From assembly GCA_903813345.2 (NCBI GenBank), contig CAIIXF020000010.1:20101181-20165180 (forward strand): a stretch of DNA of 64,000 nt, in the 5' to 3' direction. Position numbers and translations under genes: made by a program. Positions within the stretch are counted from its first letter, which is position 1; the number at the start of each line of letters is the position of its first letter. Below the pieces are notes generated by a model. That model saw only the letters and a list, made by a program, of their open reading frames with translations. It was not told the origin of the DNA and searched no databases. This stretch comes from Owenia fusiformis. Its lineage: Eukaryota > Annelida > Polychaeta > Sabellida > Oweniidae. Shown here in pieces: positions 25,901-40,900 of the stretch.

Positions 25901-28900
25901 AATGATATATAATAAGACTAACAAACGTTATTAACAATTAAGTTCAAGGGTAAGCAGAAGCATAATTATAATATGTGCCTCTTAAGAAAATCAGATTATG
26001 CCTCTTTAATTCCCAAAAGTTCTAATTTTGGATTAATCCACAACATCATGCAAAATAATATAAATTTGAATCATATTTTAGTTTCTTATATTATCATTTA
26101 AATGATATATGATAAGACTAACAAACGTTATTAACAATTAAGTTCAAGGGTAGACTAGTTCAAATTGACTGAAGTGAATTTAACTCTATTATCGCCCACT
26201 TCCGGAAGTCACGTTTTGCAAACATTTATAACTTTCTTCTGCTTTCCTGATCAAATAAATGTGATACAGACCTTAAGATGAATTTATAGAGGTAGGTAGC
26301 ATATATTTTAAACCAAATATGCTGACAGGCTTGCATACATCTTGGCCAGAAGACTGACTGAGTGACTGATCTTGAACATGACAAAATGGCGGAAGTAGAT
26401 CCAAAACAATATGGCGGAAGTAGCCTGCGTTTTTTTAAATCAACGGTGCACACCGGGATCACTTGATTTTTTAATTTATTTTTATAAATTTCAAAAGAAA
26501 AGTGACTTTTCTTGCGATTGAGCTTTTGACATGGAGTTGACGGGGAGTAAAACAATGTGCAATAGTTCAGTCAAAAATATGCTCCACTTCAAACTCAATT
26601 TTCGAAAAATTATAAGCGTTTATTTGGGCAAAATTGAACAAAAGTGAAATATTTCACATGTTATTACTTCATTTCGATGTATTGAGAGTAATTATCTGTC
26701 CCCTTATTATTCAAAAAACGGTCATCAAAACTTGGGTGAATTGCCAATGTCAACAAAAATTTTCGAAAATGGCGGCGAAAATGGTTTCACCTCTCTCATA
26801 TTTTGCTTCATAACAATCAGCACAAGACAGGTTACGCTACATATTAAATACCCAATGGTAAAACTTTGATTAATTATTAATTTGAGACCGATTTCATGGA
26901 ATTGGGTGCAATAGTTTATTGTAAAATAAATTGTAAAGTTTCATAATTTAACATGTGAACAGATACGAGCTGAAAATAAGCCTCAACCTCTGTGGTCCCT
27001 AGTAATACAGTTCCTTGTGTGGGAATCAATATACTTGCATTTGATAAAAATGACCATTTTTCTATTTGTTATGGAAATTCATACTCATTACATCTTTAAC
27101 TGACTTATTCTTTCTCATTTATTGTCAAAGTTCTTATAAATCATTGGTGATTTATGCATAAATCATAAAATTATGGGAATGTTCTTACCTCACATGTGTG
27201 TTAGAAGCCCTCCATTTTGTTTCTTAATTCAATTGACCAATGAAAACAAAGATTACAAATATGCAAATTTGATAAAGATATGAGGTCTCTGATTGGTTTT
27301 CAGTGAATGCTCCTTCTCCAATCATAATCTAGTACAGAGATGTAATAGAGGAGGGCAATTTGAAAATTTTGTGGAGTCATGGACAAATAATGGACATAGT
27401 CCATTTATGGACACTTAGACACTTCTTGTGTGGCATTCCCTGAAAATCCAAAATACCACAGTAGATGGGTTTTTACACCCATTGAGAGCTTTTGTAATGT
27501 GGATAACCACACAAAAAAATTAACCACAGAAGCTATTTATTTTACTACCCGAACAACCACAAATACCCCCATTCAAGAACACGGACCAACGGACGGACGG
27601 ACGGACGGACGGACCAACGGACGGACGGACGCCTGGTCAATCCCATAGGCTCACTGTGTGAGCCAAAAACCATGATCCTATTCTTGATATTGCTAAAGAG
27701 CTGAAAGACTAACTTCCAAGAATTATCTATCATGGAAGTGTGGAAGCCATGAAAAGGATCTGCATCGAGACTCGGAAAAAAGCAGACAAAAGCATAAGCG
27801 AGGGGGCTAGTATCAGTCAGTGCTTATGCACAAAAAGATCATCTAGAAATAAATCATCAAAATCAACAGTGTATGACTAATATGCATATATATGCAGCAA
27901 GGCTATTAGTACTATATAGGCATCAGAAGAAGTCTCACATATGTGAAAAACTTAAAAAGGAAGTACAAATGAGAGCAGACCAAAAACTAAGAGACTGTGC
28001 AATCAAAAGGAGATGAGAATACCATTGTATCAAAAATGATGGTTCTTAGTGATCCGTGTGCTTAAATCAATAGTTAGGCTACATTAATTTTTTTATTTTG
28101 GCAGCCATCTTGGACATCCATATAAATAAATTATTCAATGATTTTATTTGACAAAATTAAAATCATTGACTTCACAAATTAGAAATGATATCCCAAAATA
28201 ATGTCCTAACTGCTCTATGTTTAGATCAAGAGTTACATATTCACTTCTGCAGCCATTTTGGCAGCCTTCTCGATGTCCAAATGAAGGAATTATTTTATGA
28301 CTTAGTTATACACCTAATTGAAATTCTTACCCCATTAAACCTTGTCATAGTGTCTAAAATCACTGTTCTGAGCTTGAATCAATAGTTACACATTTGTTTT
28401 GGTACCCATTTTGGTGGCCATCTTGGATTTCTATAAAAATTAATTATTTGATAACGTAGATTTAGACATAAATGAAATCCATGACCCTTACATAATATGC
28501 ATGGTCTACAAAATCACTGTTCTTAATTGTTCTTTGAGCTGAAATCAATAGTTACATATTTATTTTGGCACCCATTTTGGTGGCCATCTTTGATTTCTAT
28601 ATAAAGTAATTGTTTGATGACTTGGATTTAGAGATAAATGAAATCCTTGACCCCTAAAACCTAAACATGGTCTCCAAAATCACTGTTCTCAACTGTTCTT
28701 TGAGATTAAATCAATATTTACATATTCATTTCAGCACCCATTTTGGTGGCCATCTTGGATTTCTTTAAAAAGTTATTATTTGATGACATCGATTTAGAGA
28801 TAAATGAAATCATTGACCACTAAATTGTAGAAATTGCTCCAAATCACTGTTCTTAAGTATGTTTTTTAGCTTAAATCAGAAGTTACAAATTCGTTTTGGC

Positions 28901-31900
28901 ACTCATTTTGGCGGCCATTTAGGATTTCTATGAAAAACAATTATTTAATGACTCAAAGATTTAGACATAAATGAGACCTTTGACCCCTAAAATGTACACA
29001 TGGGCTCCAAAATAACTGTTCTTAAAGGAATATTCCTTGCCAAACCATCTCTCTCCTCATATGGTAGCTATAACCATATATATGCTTGCCATGTTTAGCA
29101 AAACACGCAAAAATGTTTTGATATGGTCAAATTTGATCACTTAGAAATGTGATGCTCAATTCCAGTAAGCTGCCATCTTTTAAAATTTCACACAGGAAGT
29201 GATGTCATCGACTCTCAACTTTGCATATAGCATTAGGTGAGGAGCTATTAAGAATTACAAAACCAGCTAAATATTCTTTTTCAACTTTGTATCTTATTTA
29301 ATCCTTCTGAAAATCTCTTCTTTTATTCTAAGTTGACAAGCCCTGAAAATATTTTTGCACAGAAAGTAATGATCACTTGTCTAGAAGTGATTTTGTGCTA
29401 CTTTCCTATACTGTTATGGGCAAGGTTATAGAAGTTGAGAGTTGATGACATCACTTCCTGCAAGAAATCTTAAAAGATGGCAGCTCACTGGAAATAAGCA
29501 CTAGATTTTTAAATGATCAATATTGACCATATTAAAACATTTTCCCATGTTTTGCTAAATATGGAAACTATATATATGATTATAGCTACCATATCAAGAG
29601 AGAAAGGGTCTGGCAAGGAATATTCCTTTAAGTGTTTTTTTAGCTTAGATCAGAAGTTACATATTCGTTTTGGCACTCATTTTGGCGGTCATTTTGGATT
29701 TCTATGAAAAGTAATTATTTAACAACTAAAAGCTTTAGACATAAATGAAATTGTTTACCCTTAAAATGTAGACATGGGCTCCAAAGTCACTGTTCTTAAG
29801 TGTTTTTTTTAACTTAAATCAGAAGTTACATATTCGTTTTGGCACTCATTTTGGTGGCCTTTTTGGATTTCTATGAAGAGTATTCATTTGACAACTGAAA
29901 GGTTTAGACATAAATGAAATCCTTGACCCTTAAATGTAGACATGGGCTACAAATCCAATGCTCTTAAGTGTTTTTTGAGTTAAAATCAATAATTACAAAT
30001 TCGTTTTGGCACCCATTTTGGCAGCCATCTTGGATTTCTATGAAAAATAATTATTTCATGACTCAGATTTAGACATAAATGAAATCCTTGACCCCTAAAA
30101 CCCAAACTAAGATCCTAAAATCACATTATTTGTATCTCAGTATGCTTAGATATACCTACTATATTTTGTAACTCGTGCACTGGCGGCCATTTTGAAAAAT
30201 GGGTGATAACACCCATTTAGCTACAACTGTTGCAATGCTATCACATATTTTGTTACTCTAGAGGTCTTAACCTTCCCAAAAATCACTATGGCGATTATTC
30301 CCCTAAATTGATACCGATAACCCAAATTTTGGGGTGAAGCTGATGGCCTATAACATCCAGCATACATGTATGTGTACATCTCCTGTAAATGTATTCTTTT
30401 TGCATCTAAGACAAAACTGATCTTCCATAATTTGATTAGAAATGCATGACATTGCATAATTTTTATCTTTTATTAATTATGAGAAAACATAATAAAAGGT
30501 GAAAGAAAAATATGTACATATTCTCTGAAGATAACACTTGATTTCGATGTGACCTGGCGACCATCATCCATTTTTCAATTTAGATATAGCCAGATAGCAG
30601 CGTGACCGGATGTCTCATCATGTATCAAATGTTTCAAATGTATCAAATATTTCGTTTAGGGAAAATGTTAAAAACTAGTAATAAAAACCCGGGTAAGGCG
30701 TTTTACAAAAACTGATCGGTATTACACTGCACACTTAAAACGCCTAACGACTTATGCCGTTTACTAGTGACAAGGGTTCTTGGAGTTTTAGAAAAGCGCT
30801 TTTGTAAAACCACAATCGTGATTACACCTAATTCTTAAACCTGGTTAAAACCGAAGAAGCTTTTGTAAAACGCCAGGTGTAATTCCAGCAAATATTTCAC
30901 TGATCATATTTTTAAACCATATAGATTAAAATAAAATAAAAGTTGCATAAAGTCACCTTTTAATAATACCACCAATGTCAAGCTCTATGATGTAAATGAC
31001 GTCATCTTTCTCACGTATGTGGTCAGTAATGATACCACTATCCCAATAATCATCCTCTGATTGGGCCATCACACTTGTCCCTCTACATAGAACCTCTCTC
31101 ACTATCATATCATCCAACTTCACCGTTCTCTCTGTAGTGTCATCAAATAGTACAGAATACCTATAATGCAACTGCGTGGTTTAGTTCAAGATCCCTTTAC
31201 AGTGAAACCTATGTATGGAACACATTGTGCCTTGTTGTAGACAGGTGTTCATTATTGAGAGGGTTTATGAAGTGTAAGTTTATTGGACTTTGTTCTTTGG
31301 CAAACTGTTTCACACTGAGATTCTTACAGACATATGTTCCATCGGACAGGTTTTTCTCTTTATTAATCAATGCAAGTATTTCATCTATTAATTGTATGTT
31401 CAGCTGAGGGCAGCTGGATATCAAGCGTCATACTTACAAAAGTTATTGCAAATGATTATTTAAGTATAAGAATCTGTAACTGTTTGCCTCTGCCATACAC
31501 AAAATATGGTGGCTTTAACAATATGTCACCAATCTTGGTGAGATTATGATCAAACAAAAACTCTTAATGTCTTCAGAAGAATTCCTACCTGCCAAATTTT
31601 TCCAAGCATACAATCCGTCCAGGATAATAGTTGCCATCGCTCCATTTGGCCATTACTCTTGTACCAGTGTGGAGAGTCTCCCCTTCCTGTTGTAGGATTG
31701 ACTTAGAAGTGTCCCCTAATGTTGTGTCACCCAGTAAGGCACTTATTGTAGCTGGGTCACCCTGTAGAGGGACCTCTGGACTAAAAACATCAAAATTGAG
31801 AATACATGTATGATGAATATCTAAAAGGTTTAATTCATCAAACAGGTCACTGAAAATTTAAATCTGTGACAAATGACTTTAAAAATCATTCAGGTACACA

Positions 31901-34900
31901 AACGTTTTTCAAAATGTTTTTTTTGCACCTACAAATTGAAATTTTACAAATTTTAAATTGAAATATGTTCAAAGATTTTAAAGGATGACACATTCCTATT
32001 TTTCATGCTTTTTAAACTTTCTCTAACAGAATAACGAAGTATTGAATGCTAATTAAATTATAATTCCCACAGTAGTAGGTTTACTGAAACTGAAGACTAA
32101 GATTCTTAGGATTTTCTCTAACTTACCTAGTTTTGAGCTCACCAGAAGTGTCCTTCATGGGTTGCGTATCAGTTAGTTGTTGGTCAGACTGTGCACCAAC
32201 CTCTACATCTGCAAACATAGGGTACAGCAATGTACTAAATGTTCATGTCATCTCTATGCAAAATACACTTTTTGCAAACATAGGGTACAGCAATGTACTA
32301 AATGTTCATGTCATCTCTATGCAAAATACACTTTTTGCAAACATAGGGTACAGCAATGTACTAAATGTTCATGTCATCTCTATGCAAAGTACAGTTTTTG
32401 CTCAAAGGACTTGTTATTGGTCATACTGTACTACAACAGTGCTTATAAGAACAAGATATTGAGAGTTCAAAACTGAAATAGTGATACAAAAACCTGAAAA
32501 AAACTCAATGGACTAGCAAATCGCAACATACAATGTTTTCCCAAATCATTATGAACTTTTATGGACTATTGCATATAGTACATGTGTAGTGCTTGAGTTA
32601 TTGCCTGGTTGGACTGACTAACTGATGCTCAGATGGAGGATTTCAATATATCCTTATGAACTGAAGCTTAACATGATAAGTTACCTTGATAATCAGGCTT
32701 TTGTTTCTTTCTAGTAGATCTAGCACTCTGTGGTGTATCAGAAGAACTTTGAGACCCAGATGCCTTTCTTTTGGGAGGGCGGCCTCTTTTAGATTTTGGA
32801 GTATCCTCTGTTAGGTAAGCTTCTGGTGCGGCAGTTAGGCCAGTAGGAGTTACTGCTTGCATGGGAAGGGAGTATTCTCCTTCAGGAACTTTTGTTGAAA
32901 AGCCACCAGGTAGGCTGTAATCACTAGAGCTGGTTGAGGTGTTTAGTCTCGGTGGGGGGTCAGGTTGCGTTAAGTTCTTCAACGTCATATTAGGGTCAGT
33001 ACTTGAACTTGTAGTACTTGTGGTACTTCTACGACTTCCACTGCTACTACGACGCTTCAGAACATGACTATCCTTTGGTTTCATAAACAGAGCATCATCA
33101 CTTATAGAAACTGTTTTCTCTAGCTCAGGGCTTGTAAAGAGGGATTCGGATGGGTTTATTGAATGTAGAGATTGTACTGATTTTTCTCCACTAGACCGTC
33201 CTGACTTTTCACTCGTGATTTGATGTTCACCGAGACTAGGTGAACTAAATAAAGATTCGGATTGCCTCACAGCCTCATCTCTCTGTTCACTTCTATCACC
33301 TGGTCTGGATGGTGAAGGGGTTTTCAAGTTTTCAATAATTTGCACCGAAGGTTGAGTCTCCATGGCAACTGGTTTATCCACTTGTCCTTGAACTCCACCT
33401 GGTGGTGACCTCTGTAATGTCTTTCCTTTTTCCAAACTTGTTTGCCTTGCGAGTCCTTCGGGTGAGTTGTTTGAAGACTTTGAGCCCCCCATACTAGAAG
33501 AACTAGTGGTTTTACTCAATGACATTGCACCGGATGAAATACTACGACCCATACTTTGATGAGACGAGAAAGAACTGATATCACCAAGGTCGCCAGATGA
33601 AAGAGAGGCTGTCGTACGAGAAGGAGATGGTTCCACAGAGCTCGGAGGACTCAATCTCTCAACTGTCTCTACTCGAGTTTTCTTCTTCTGTAAAAGAATT
33701 AATGTTCAAGATTCAAAAATGTTCATGCAAAAAAACTTAAACTTGCCTGGAGATTAACATTTTGGATGCATCACACCTAAAGTATATTATAACATATGTA
33801 AATAACAAGTTTTTTGTATAAATTGTATATATTAGTGTAGTGTAGTGTAGTTTTGTGAAATTTCATTTTGTAATGACTAATATGTCAGGTCATGACATCT
33901 AAAGAGTCAATAAAAGATATATATATATTCCACGAAGGAATGTGTATGAAACTGTTTTCCAAAATAGAGTTCTCAATTCTCTGTCTCAGAATGGGTATAG
34001 TTGCCAGGTCAAAACTATAATTTTCATCTGGTAAATTAAGAATAATTTTTCTCCCTCAGTTTTATTATTGCTTATTTACTTTTCATTGTTTTTAGCTGAA
34101 TGTTTTACTCCTCCTGAAAAGAATTACTCTTTGTATCAATTCATGATACAGGGTGGTCAAAAAATGGAAACCCTTACACCATTTTCCTCTTATCTTACTC
34201 AAGGATACTTTACACTTTTGTACATCATTCAATTTCCTACCAGCTTACTATATTTTATGACCATCAGACTGATAGTCATAATGTAACAGCACTTTAAAGA
34301 AACCTGTACATAACATGGGCCTTATAAATTTCTTTATTCATATATCTGGTTCACAAACACTCTATTTTTCTACTCTAATCCTGGACAGCACATGTGAATG
34401 CAGAATGATACACAAAAATAAAACTAGAGTAAAACTTATGTTAAATAAATAAGCATTATTAAGTTTGATTGTGAATGAATTGATATTAAGATAATATTAT
34501 CACAGTGATTTTATGTAAGATCATTACTTCTTGTACAACTTTCTTCTCTGATCCATCTTTGAACGTTGTCTTGGTGACAAGTCTGTGTGTTGTCTTGGTG
34601 ATGATTAAAACCTCCTCATATTCCTCAACGCTTGCTATCTCTTTGGATAGATCTTTCTCATCAGATTTCTGAACAAACAAAATTTATTAATAAGGCAAGG
34701 CATTAACATGCAAAATGTCACCACCATTTGTTACAGATGGCAACCACCAACCACCTATCGCCATCACAAAAAATGGAGACCATGACAGTATGTCACCACT
34801 TTTTGGTGGTAACATGAAAATGGGTTGCATGGATATGCTAAGAGGAAATGAATCACAATCGTCCATGTCGTAAATGCACCCAAACTGAACAGAGGGGTGT

Positions 34901-37900
34901 TTCTTGCTCTAGAAGAAGCTTATTACAACTGAGAATCATTTGGTGATAGATAAATCCCAATGAATTGAACTGAGTACATTCAACTTTCTGTTCCACATTT
35001 AAAATTAAAATATTTTAAATCACCTATGTGACTCTAAGATTATCTTTTCATCATTGTCATTGGATTTTTTCATGTAACCTGCAGTAACTTACTTTAGTTT
35101 CTAATGTCTTGCTTGTTGCAGCTGAAGGAGGTTGACCTTTGTAGCTAGTAGATGCTTTACTTGGGGGACCTCCAACGTTAGGCAGCAATACTGTATCACT
35201 TCTTTCAACTTGCTGAGAACATACAAAACACATTTATTTTTTGGAAGAATTTACACATTTTTGCACTTTAAAAACGTCAATAACTCCATCTTTTGGTTAG
35301 GATATGACTTATCTTTTGGAAGGTAACATATTTGATAGGGTAGAGACTATATTGGAAGGATGACTGATTTAACACCCTGCATGCAATTTTGTTGTCCCTC
35401 TGATTCTGCCTGAATATAATGGGGAGAGGGTAATGTCATTGAATATCAACTGAATGAGTTGTTATTATCGCTGGATCATACTAGATAAACAGGACACAAT
35501 CACAAATATTACACTTTTTGATCGAAAAATTCAAAATGGCCTCCAAGTTATTTACCCAGCATGCCCAAAACCTAATCAGATCTTGGCACAAGTCTGCTAA
35601 TCCATCTGTAAACATTTCAAGTTGAACGGGTAAGTGGTTTTCCTGGAATTTTGATGACAACATTTATGTGGCGACTGCAAACCTGTCGAGACAGACATAT
35701 GTTTGGCCATTAGCACGATGACAATATAGCAGTGATAAGTTGAATGTAAAGTGCGATAAAGAACATACCATTGTTGATGTCTTCTTTGCTTCTCCGGTGG
35801 TGTGAAGTTGATCATGTGACTGCTTCTCTTTCTGTGATTGGGTCCCATGAAACTCATAAGGGTCCTCTTGTATGTCATAGCTCTGTGTTGCCTGACTGTC
35901 TTTATCAACAGCAGCATTATCCGCACCCTTCTCAGCAGATTCATCAGCTATATCCTTTATACTTGTAAAGTTCACAGAATCAGATTTGTTTTTAACTGAT
36001 TTCGAGTCATCTTTTCCATTTGGATTTTTTTGTAATTTCCGTGTCCTTGATTTTGATCTTTGCAATTTTGGAGTTGATCTTTGAGATTTAGATGCAGATT
36101 TTTGTGACTTTGAACTGGTTGACTCTGATTTTGAAATGGTGCTTTCTAAATCTGAATCAGAGCTAGACTTTGATAAGGCTCTCTTAGTTGACCTGCTTTT
36201 CCCAAGTTTCAGTTTTCTGGTGTCTTTTTTACCACTAGATGTCACATTTTTTGTCGGTCTCCCTCTCCTTATTGCTCTTGTTGGCTTAGTTGTGCCATCC
36301 TCTTGTTTTCCAGCAGTTGTTGTGTCCACACTTTCAATATATTCAGTAGCCTTGTTATCAAATTTATCACTTTGAGGGTCAGCAGGAGTTTGATCATTGT
36401 TATTCAATATAATGTTTCTATCAACATTTTGAACAGAAACAGGGGCACTCTTTGAGTTCGCTTCCTCAGCTGAGGGGATATCTAATGTTATAAATTCTTC
36501 ACCATCTTTAGGAGCATTATCATTAGATCTATCAAGTTCACAAATGTTTTCTTTTGATTTCTCATCCTCAGAGTCTGCCTTTGATTTGGGATTCTTGTTA
36601 TCACCAGGTTCAACTCCAATTGGTTCTTCAGGTTGAGCCTTCTTGGCTCTAGTCTTCTTTGGCTGAGGCATTGTACCAAATGGATCATTGCTGAAAGAAT
36701 ATATGTATTATATATATAATATAATAGTCCTGAAAATGTTTTATATACATGTACATTTAGTGAAGCTAGAATCTGTCATAAAGAGGGGTAATTTTGAATA
36801 TTACAGTAAACCTGTGTGATAGAATATCTCTCTGTAAGGAACACTTGTCTATTAGAAACAAAAAAAACAAGTCCCATTAACTTCCACATTTATGAACCCT
36901 ATATGTAAGACCTGTCTACAAGGAACACTTTTTGGTTTGTTTTTTATTTACTCTATAAAACATGCTCCGCCTACACCACCTACCTATCTGAAGTGTTCGT
37001 ATTTGCTTTACGTTTGCCCCTTACACGTCCAGGTTTTGTTGTCAAGGCAACCCCAGCTGTCTTGGTAGCCACATCTGTTGCTTTATCAATGGCATCCATA
37101 GTGACATCTGGTTCTCTGGTAACATCTTTTGGAGTTGAAGAAATATCACCCTCTAGTCGTTCTGGTGCAACTTCTGGTACTGTAAAAAAAGTAATTGCTT
37201 CATCACATTTTGTTGTTTTGAGATTTCGCTTTGAAGATGGGGTGTGATATGAATAGAACTGCATATAGCTAGTGATACAATTTCATTTACTATATCTGGT
37301 AATTACTTTCTCATATGATTTAGAATTTGAAAATATCAAAAATAATGAATCTAATTTGTACTCACTATCAATGTTGAACATTTCTGGCCCTACAGGCTGT
37401 GGGTCTTGAGACTGGGACTCTATCATATCTATGGTAAGTGATGGGGCCACTTGTGGCTTAGACCTTGAATTATAGTACACATAGAATATGTTAAAGACAG
37501 GGCTTGAGGTAAGCTCTATTTTTCTGATGGTCATACGGATTGCCACTTTTAATGATCAGGTGGTATGTACAAAAACTTCCTGGTCAACCAGTATGAAATT
37601 CAGCTGGTCATACATATAATTTAACATTAATTAAAATGAAAGTGAAAACACGAATTTTTATTTACTCTTTGTAATTGAATAGTACATGTAGTAGTTGTGT
37701 AGATGTCAGAGGGGGATTTCCCAAAGTTCAGAGTTGGTATTGGGTCATGTGGTATCATGTGATAGATCCATTTAAGGTTCATATGACCATATGGGATTCC
37801 AACTTACTGTTGTCCGCTTATGTTTTTGAATGACATGCATATTCATTGGTTCTTGCTTGAAGACAATATGCAATATTTTTTATAGTATGTATTGCATTTC

Positions 37901-40900
37901 TACAATATGTACCCTTTCTACAATATGTACCCTTTCGACAATACAGTATGTACTTATATTGCCTTTCTACAATGTGTATTTCCTTTCTTCAAAATGTATT
38001 ACCTTTTTACAATATGTATTTATTACCTTTCTACAGCAACAGAAGTAGTCTCTGAATGTTTTGTTCTTCCTAGACTTTCTCCACTGTCAACTGGATTCTT
38101 CTGTTTTTCGATATCTGTTAATTCACCTAATATGACAATATAAAAAATAATTTACAGTTAAACCTTTCTATTAGTGAACAATGACGAAACTGTTTACAGT
38201 GAGTTGTTTACATTTAAAAGCAGTATGAATATAATATGATGTAATAAATAAACATCAGTTAGATTCATGAAGTGACATGCATCTTGGGTTTCTTAAGAAT
38301 TCACTTGACACATTCATTCTTCATTACATTGTGAAGCTAAAATTTCAAATGCCTAGTATAAAACCATTAAGGAGGTAACATTAGTTTATTATTACGAGAT
38401 AGTCAAGGTTTTGTTTTGTGAATAAGAAGTAAGCCAAGAGAAGTAACCATGAGTGATAAAACGACTGTTTCTCCTGATATAAAGGTAATAATTTGAAATA
38501 ATCACAAGTTTTGTCAACAATAGCATGCATTAGTGTCAAGGTAATAAATTCTAAGATCTGAGTCATCTTAGACATTTGTATTATCGGAATTGGAGATTAA
38601 CCCTAATAGTGTCTGCAACCTTTTTTATAACACTAAGTCGCAAGGAGGGGGTCATTTGGACCCCCTCTGCGATCTTTTATAACTTCTCTGATTTCATTAT
38701 TGTTGGTATTGTTTTAAACCATATTCAATTACCTCTTCAGAAAAGTTTTATTTTCTTAAAAAAAGTAGGTCAATAGAGGTCAAGTTGAGGTCAACGTGAC
38801 CGAGGGGGTGTAATTTTTTGACATTTTGTGATAAATTATCAATTTTCTTTCCCAATAATTTTTTTGTGCCAGAAAATGCTTCTCTGCATTAAAGAATACT
38901 CTATATTATCTTTCAAATAAAACTAAAATCATGGTTAAAGCTTTTCTAGAACTGAAATTACAAACTTTCAAAGAAAGCAAGTACCGTGAAATCCCATTGA
39001 AATCAACATGAAATTGAATAATCTGCAATTTCTTCAAGTTCAACTTGTTTTTGTCTTTAGAATCTATACTTCGAGATGTACAACAAATGCTAATCAGTGA
39101 TTTAGTATGCAGATGTATAAATGATGACTTGGTATTGTTACAATATAATTTCGGGGTAGGGGAGAAAGAATTTTTCATGATCCGCAAGGTATTCATAGAG
39201 TAGTTTTTGAAAAAAATTTCCTGAAAAAATCTTCCAGTTTTGTTGAATTTTCTAGCAGCAGGAATCGCTTTCTCCACTTCCATTCATTTTGTCTGATCAC
39301 CAGGCATGCATGTAATAGGTGTTGCCATTATACTTCTCTACTTTGAATATCAGGTAAATTGACGGAGAAGGCAAAAGATGGTATATATAAAGTCTTTCAA
39401 GATTATTGTGATTCTGCCGAGAGTACTATACAATATTTTGTAACTGCACCGTCAGTCACTAAACAACTTGTGGCAATTTGGAAATGCAAAAATGACCAAG
39501 ATACAGTAGAAAAATGGTTCAGTCTCAACTCAAGGATTTTTGAGGTATAGTTATTATTATTAACATAGATTGCTGAATGAGTCACATTGCCTAACTTTCA
39601 AACTTAAAAAATAAGGTATTGAAGATATTAACAATCAAAAAAATACCATACCTGCCATTTGTTACAGACACAAACTGTCAAACAACGACCACCAAACACA
39701 AATGCCAAACACCATTCACAAAGTTGGAGATTATAACATGTCTTTTTGTGATGGCATTAAAGTAATAGACAATATGTGCAAATTGAGTGAAATCAAGTGC
39801 AATATTTATCAATGTGTGTCTTTTTTATTAGAGTAAATGTATTATGAATTTTAGATATTAAGTTGGGATTCATCTGGCTTTATGACATTTGATAACTTCA
39901 TGGTATACTGGAAAGGGATGGGCCTTGATGAAAGATTTGCACGGATGCAGTTTGACTACTTGGATACTAATGGCGATGGCCTGATCAGTGAGGAAGAATT
40001 TGCCAATGGTTTTGTGGACCAAGTTTCTAATACAGATGAAAATACACTCAACCGCATGTATGGGCCTCTTGTGAACTACTAATACATACAATTATCCAGT
40101 ACTGTGTATGGATATTAAGTTTGTGTCATTGACAACAGGAAGCATACACGCAAGCACTATCTCTACATGTATCGGTCAAAATGTAGTGAGACTTTGTAAA
40201 CAGTTATACTATTAGCCTATATTAAACATACATTCAAGGAGGATTGGCTCAGGATCAAAACTCAATATTTTTCCAACAATGAAAATGCCAAAATGTGATT
40301 ATTTTCTGAAATTATAACTGACAATAAATTCAAAATAAACAGTTCAAAAGAATTTTGTGTCATAACATGCCCATATATGGGACAGAATATCGATGTTGGA
40401 CTCTGGAGCCAATCCTCCTTGACATACAATACAATATTTAATAATCATTATTAACTATTAATCAAGTGTAAACTTTGATACCGTTTACTTTTGGGCTTTT
40501 TTGAATTAAAGAATTGTGAGTTATCGACTTGATATATAGACAGACAGATGCTCTAAATCCCTACCCAATCCCAACGTAGTGGGTTAAAGATTTATACTAA
40601 TTTACAATTTTACCTTTTTGATGTACATTGAAAGTATATACTGAATGAATAAAAAAAGTAAAATCATTGCTTGTAACTTAATTTACACATTTTATCTCTC
40701 AGTGCCCTAATTTTATGTTCTCTTACCTTTATGACTGTCTGTTCTCAATTCAACATCCTGAATATCTTTGCTCTGTGCTTTTTGAGTGTCTTTGACATTT
40801 CTGTTGTCCTTTTCACAATGCTGAACATCATTGTTTGGGCTCCCATCGTTGGAATGAATAACCCCATCATCAACCTTTTTCTCCTCAATATCCCCATCAT

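Noticed and set aside
32133-32476. Overlapping open frames of about 100 residues
   Set aside because: Produced by the 63-bp tandem repeat and overlapping a minus-strand TP53BP1 exon.
38449-38484. Possible first exon of the EF-hand gene ([12 protein letters not shown])
   Set aside because: Good donor but wrong phase for 39354 and no intermediate exon with an EF-hand found.
38906-39283. 125-residue minus-strand open frame
   Set aside because: No recognisable domain, lies in a TP53BP1 intron with no flanking phase-consistent splice sites.
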